A stretch of DNA of 8,721 bases, taken from the NCBI GenBank assembly GCA_023144715.1, contig JAGLFC010000080.1, forward strand, positions 1 through 8,721. The letters are read 5' to 3'. The position numbers were made by a program, and so were the translations under genes. Below the pieces are notes generated by a model. That model was given only the letters and a program-made list of their open reading frames with translations, did no database searches and was not told the origin of the DNA. This document shows, in pieces, positions 6,494 through 8,721 of the stretch (position 1 is its first letter; each line of letters begins with the position of its first letter). This DNA is from Gammaproteobacteria bacterium. GTDB lineage: Bacteria > Pseudomonadota > Gammaproteobacteria > GRL18.

Positions 6494-7404
6494 GATGTGG
6501 TAACAACTTCTTTTGCTAAAGCACGGTATTGCTTAACGGCCTTACAGTCATCACCTGCATAATTAATAACAGGTTTGTGCATAATTTGGGCTTCCTGAAT
6601 TTTATTATCTATTTCTATAATGGTTTTATATATTTTATCATTAAACTGCTTATTAAGTTGATTAAAAATGACTTTAGCAGCCGTATTACTGGAATCAAAT
6701 AAATTAATCAATACATGATAAGGTAATTGATAATGATATTTTTCTTCTATTGTTTTAATAATTTTTTCTACTTCTGTGACACCATTCATAGAAAAATATT
6801 CACACTGTGTTGGGACAATAACAAGATCGGCTGCCATTAAACCATTTAAAGTAAAAAACTCCATTGAAGGTGGCGTATCAATTAAAATATAATCATAATC
6901 TTTGCTAATCTTTTTTAATTGATTTTTTAATAAAAGCTCAAAACCTTTTTTTTGCATATAATATTTAGGGAATAAATTCATATCATGATTAGAGGGTAAT
7001 AACCATAAGTTTTTACTATAGTGTTTGATGACACTGGCAATATTATCTTGCCCTGTTTGTACCAATTGATAAAAAGAAACATCTTTATCATAGCCTAAAG
7101 AAAGAGTTAAATTTGCCAAAACATCAAAATCCACTAATAAGACTCGTTTATTTTTTTCTGCTAAGGCAGCTCCTAAATTAATACAGGTGGATGTTTTTGC
7201 AACCCCTCCTTTTTGATTACAAATCGCAATAACTTGTGCCTGATTGACTATATCATTCTTGTGCAATTCTACCGCTGATTCTTTATGTGTTTCGACAATA
7301 AAAATATGCTGACAATGTGAACATTTCAGTTTTACTATAGGTCGATTTAACAACTCTGGTTTGACTTTATATCGTGTATGGCATTTATCACAAGAAATAA
7401 TCAC
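6490..7404 (-). CDS. ParA/MinD-like ATPase with N-terminal zinc ribbon, chemotaxis-cluster type
   Basis: The 304-residue protein joins two domains. Residues 1-38 are an MJ0042-type zinc ribbon with Cys5, Cys8, Cys28 and Cys31 as two CxxC knuckles. After a short linker, residues about 56-300 are a ParA-family ATPase: deviant Walker A KGGVAKTS at 65-72 with signature Lys65, Walker A' region VLLVDFD at 88-94, and Walker B YILIDTPPS at 172-180. The Pro-Gln usually following the Walker A' aspartate is replaced by Val-Leu. ParA relatives encoded after cheB position chemosensory arrays in Vibrio and Rhodobacter, and the context here (cheA-cheB-parA) suggests the same. The role of the zinc ribbon is unknown. 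The start is GTG 7404, supported by AAGGA (7415-7411) 6 bases upstream; this ribosome binding site overlaps the cheB stop codon. The 3' end overlaps the permease start by 4 bp. Confidence 0.9.
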   Translation of the reverse strand: MIISCDKCHTRYKVKPELLNRPIVKLKCSHCQHIFIVETHKESAVELHKNDIVNQAQVIAICNQKGGVAKTSTCINLGAALAEKNKRVLLVDFDVLANLTLSLGYDKDVSFYQLVQTGQDNIASVIKHYSKNLWLLPSNHDMNLFPKYYMQKKGFELLLKNQLKKISKDYDYILIDTPPSMEFFTLNGLMAADLVIVPTQCEYFSMNGVTEVEKIIKTIEEKYHYQLPYHVLINLFDSSNTAAKVIFNQLNKQFNDKIYKTIIEIDNKIQEAQIMHKPVINYAGDDCKAVKQYRALAKEVVTTS

Positions 7405-7413
7405 GATGAATCC

Positions 7414-8448
7414 TTAACTTATTATTGTTTCAATTTTTTTGGCAAGCTGGCTTTCATCCACAATAAAATCAACCAGACCTAATTCAATCACACTATGAGT
7501 TAAATTAGGATACACACACGTATCAGTACTTTGTGCAATTGTAATACCATTTTTATCTTTTATCTGAGTAAAACCATTTGTCCCATCATTACCAACTCCT
7601 GTTAAAAGCACACCAACAGCATTATGCTTAAATATTTCAGCAGCAGAACTAAATAATTGATCAAGAGGACGTGGAATTTTAGCGGTTATTCTCAGACAAG
7701 AACGACCTTCAGCATCTAAATCAACACTCACTGTTTGCTCATTAGAAGCAAAATAGCATACACCCTGCTCTAATAAGATACCATCGCGTGCTACTTCAAT
7801 TGTCCAAGGTACAAAATCATTAAATTTTTTTACGAAAGCAGGAATAATCTGTGGTGCAATTTCTTGCACAACCACCGCAGTTGCTGATAAATTAGGAGAC
7901 AACTTAGAAAAGAGGCGTACAATTGTACTGGGTCCTCCTAATGTTGTGCCAATCGCCAAAAAATAATCTAAACTATGAAAAGCATAACGTTCAATCAGAG
8001 TATTTTTCATGTTCACGGTATCTAAATGTACTCTATGAACATTTTTAAGATTAACCGATAAAGCAATTTTTACTCGATCAATAATCTGCTGGCTTGCTAG
8101 ATGAATATCTTGAGATATTGCACCAGAAGGCTTAGGCAAAAAATCTACCACGCCCAAACGTAAAGATTCAAACGTGATATGACCATCTTTAAATAAAGAA
8201 CTCAACACCACAATAGGAACAGGCGATTCAATCATAATATGCCGAATGGCTTTAATACCATCCATAATAGGCATATCCATATCTAAAGTCACCACATCTG
8301 GTTTTAAACTTTTTATCTTTGATAGCCCTTCTTGACCATTACGTGCTGAACCCACTACTTTAATTTTAGGATCAGATTGCAATAATTCTGTAATGGCCTT
8401 GACCATAAAATTAGCATCATCAATCACTAAAACTCTATACTGTTCCAT
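7414..8448 (-). CDS. CheB-like response regulator with degenerate methylesterase catalytic site
   Basis: From ATG 8448 the protein has 344 residues in the CheB layout. An N-terminal receiver (about 1-125) has Asp10/Asp11, phospho-acceptor Asp56 in TLDMDMP, Ser83/Ser84 and Lys106 in FLPKPSG. A linker and a C-terminal CheB methylesterase domain (about 158-344) follow. Active CheB removes methyl groups from chemoreceptor glutamates with a Ser-His-Asp triad. Here the GASTGG nucleophile motif reads GTTLGG (167-172), so Ser is Thr169. The catalytic His in the VQH motif is Glu196 (VVQEIAP). Only Asp288 in TGVGNDG is kept. The family's APG..H substrate loop is also altered. Methylesterase activity is therefore doubtful. 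An in-frame ATG at 8472 exists, but TAAGG (8461-8457) sits 8 bases before 8448, and 8448 puts the receiver Asp at the classical position 56. Not given the symbol cheB because function is uncertain. Confidence 0.9.
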   Translation of the reverse strand: MEQYRVLVIDDANFMVKAITELLQSDPKIKVVGSARNGQEGLSKIKSLKPDVVTLDMDMPIMDGIKAIRHIMIESPVPIVVLSSLFKDGHITFESLRLGVVDFLPKPSGAISQDIHLASQQIIDRVKIALSVNLKNVHRVHLDTVNMKNTLIERYAFHSLDYFLAIGTTLGGPSTIVRLFSKLSPNLSATAVVVQEIAPQIIPAFVKKFNDFVPWTIEVARDGILLEQGVCYFASNEQTVSVDLDAEGRSCLRITAKIPRPLDQLFSSAAEIFKHNAVGVLLTGVGNDGTNGFTQIKDKNGITIAQSTDTCVYPNLTHSVIELGLVDFIVDESQLAKKIETIIS

Positions 8449-8458
8449 AATTAATACC

Positions 8459-8721
8459 TTAGAACTGCCCATTTAATGCTTGTTTTTCTCTGCTTAACAT
8501 CTGCTGTTGATGCCATAATACCTGCTTATTAGTAGACATATTAATCAGTTCATAAATATCAAGAATCAAAGAAATTTTACCATCACCAATAATGGTTGCC
8601 CCTGAAAAACCACTTTTCTCTTGTAAATAATCCACCAAAGGCTTAATCACGACTTCTGCTTGACCTAGTAGTTCATCTACAATGAGACCAATTTGTTGCA
8701 TACCTGTATTCACCGTCACCA
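8459..8721 (-). CDS. cheA: Chemotaxis histidine kinase CheA, C-terminal end (5' part off the right edge)
   Basis: The frame is open from the right edge to a stop at 8459. It gives the last 86 or so residues of a protein, with no true start in view (the apparent first codon is an internal GTG valine). The sequence IGLIVDELLGQAEVVIKPL, then FSGATIIGDGKISLILDI, is the ending of the CheA P5 (CheW-like) regulatory domain that couples the kinase to CheW and receptors. Free-standing CheW lacks the GATI(I/L)GDG wording. About 27 residues of polar tail follow (rich in Gln, Met and Lys), somewhat longer than many CheA tails. The next gene, the CheB-like one, starts 10 bp downstream and its Shine-Dalgarno overlaps this stop codon, so the two are co-transcribed. 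Confidence 0.88.
   Translation of the reverse strand, partial: VTVNTGMQQIGLIVDELLGQAEVVIKPLVDYLQEKSGFSGATIIGDGKISLILDIYELINMSTNKQVLWHQQQMLSREKQALNGQF

Noticed and set aside
8446..8472. Starting the CheB-like protein at ATG 8472
   Set aside because: No Shine-Dalgarno precedes it, it would overlap cheA by 14 bp and add eight residues before the receiver; ATG 8448 has TAAGG 8 bases upstream.
8459..8721. Calling the right-edge fragment CheW
   Set aside because: The fold is shared, but FSGATIIGDG followed by LILDI is the CheA C-terminal wording, and cheA directly before cheB is the usual order.

Overview
The window looks like chromosome of an A+T-rich gammaproteobacterium. The evidence is the rimP-nusA pair, the gene order cheA-cheB-parA that is common in gammaproteobacterial chemotaxis loci, a Geobacter/YdbL-type DUF1318 lipoprotein, and the overall A+T richness. 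I cannot name a genus. There is no insertion sequence, phage gene, CRISPR array, rRNA or complete tRNA. No gene-free stretch exceeds 300 bases; the longest is about 190 bases, upstream of rimP.

Left part (1-1735, all minus strand): the start of the conserved rimP-nusA operon. nusA runs off the left edge with its first 344 codons in view. Upstream of rimP is a well-formed sigma70 promoter (TTGCTA, 17 bp, TATAAT). It is followed at once by a 20-bp dyad and then by a short GC stem with a T6 tract. In Escherichia coli this operon begins with metY and is attenuated by leader terminators under NusA control. Here no tRNA is present, but the promoter-terminator-rimP layout remains.

Middle part (1736-3944): three small, apparently unrelated genes. 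They are an HPP-family membrane protein carrying a C-terminal CBS pair, a DUF1318 lipoprotein (both minus), and a divergent plus-strand GlsB/YeaQ/YmgE small membrane protein. A perfect 12-bp palindrome sits between the -10-like box and the ribosome binding site of the last.

Right part (3949-8721, all minus, read from right to left): one tightly packed run of six genes. These are the cheA 3' end, a cheB-like gene, a ParA-like ATPase with an N-terminal four-cysteine zinc ribbon, and then the permease, ATPase and substrate-binding protein of a NitT/TauT-class (nitrate/sulfonate/bicarbonate-like) ABC importer. Every junction is 12 bp or less or overlapping, with Shine-Dalgarno sequences lying on or just before upstream stop codons, so these are very probably one transcript.

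The most unusual content is here. The CheB protein keeps its receiver phosphorylation pocket (Asp56), but two of the three methylesterase catalytic residues are changed (Ser to Thr169, His to Glu196). The ParA has gained a zinc-ribbon domain, and an ABC importer is appended to a chemosensory operon. A reasonable inference is a specialised chemosensory system in which CheB acts as a phosphorylation-dependent binding or regulatory protein, the ParA positions the array, and the importer's substrate may be the sensed compound. Only the gene content, residue changes and linkage are observed; the functional link is a hypothesis.
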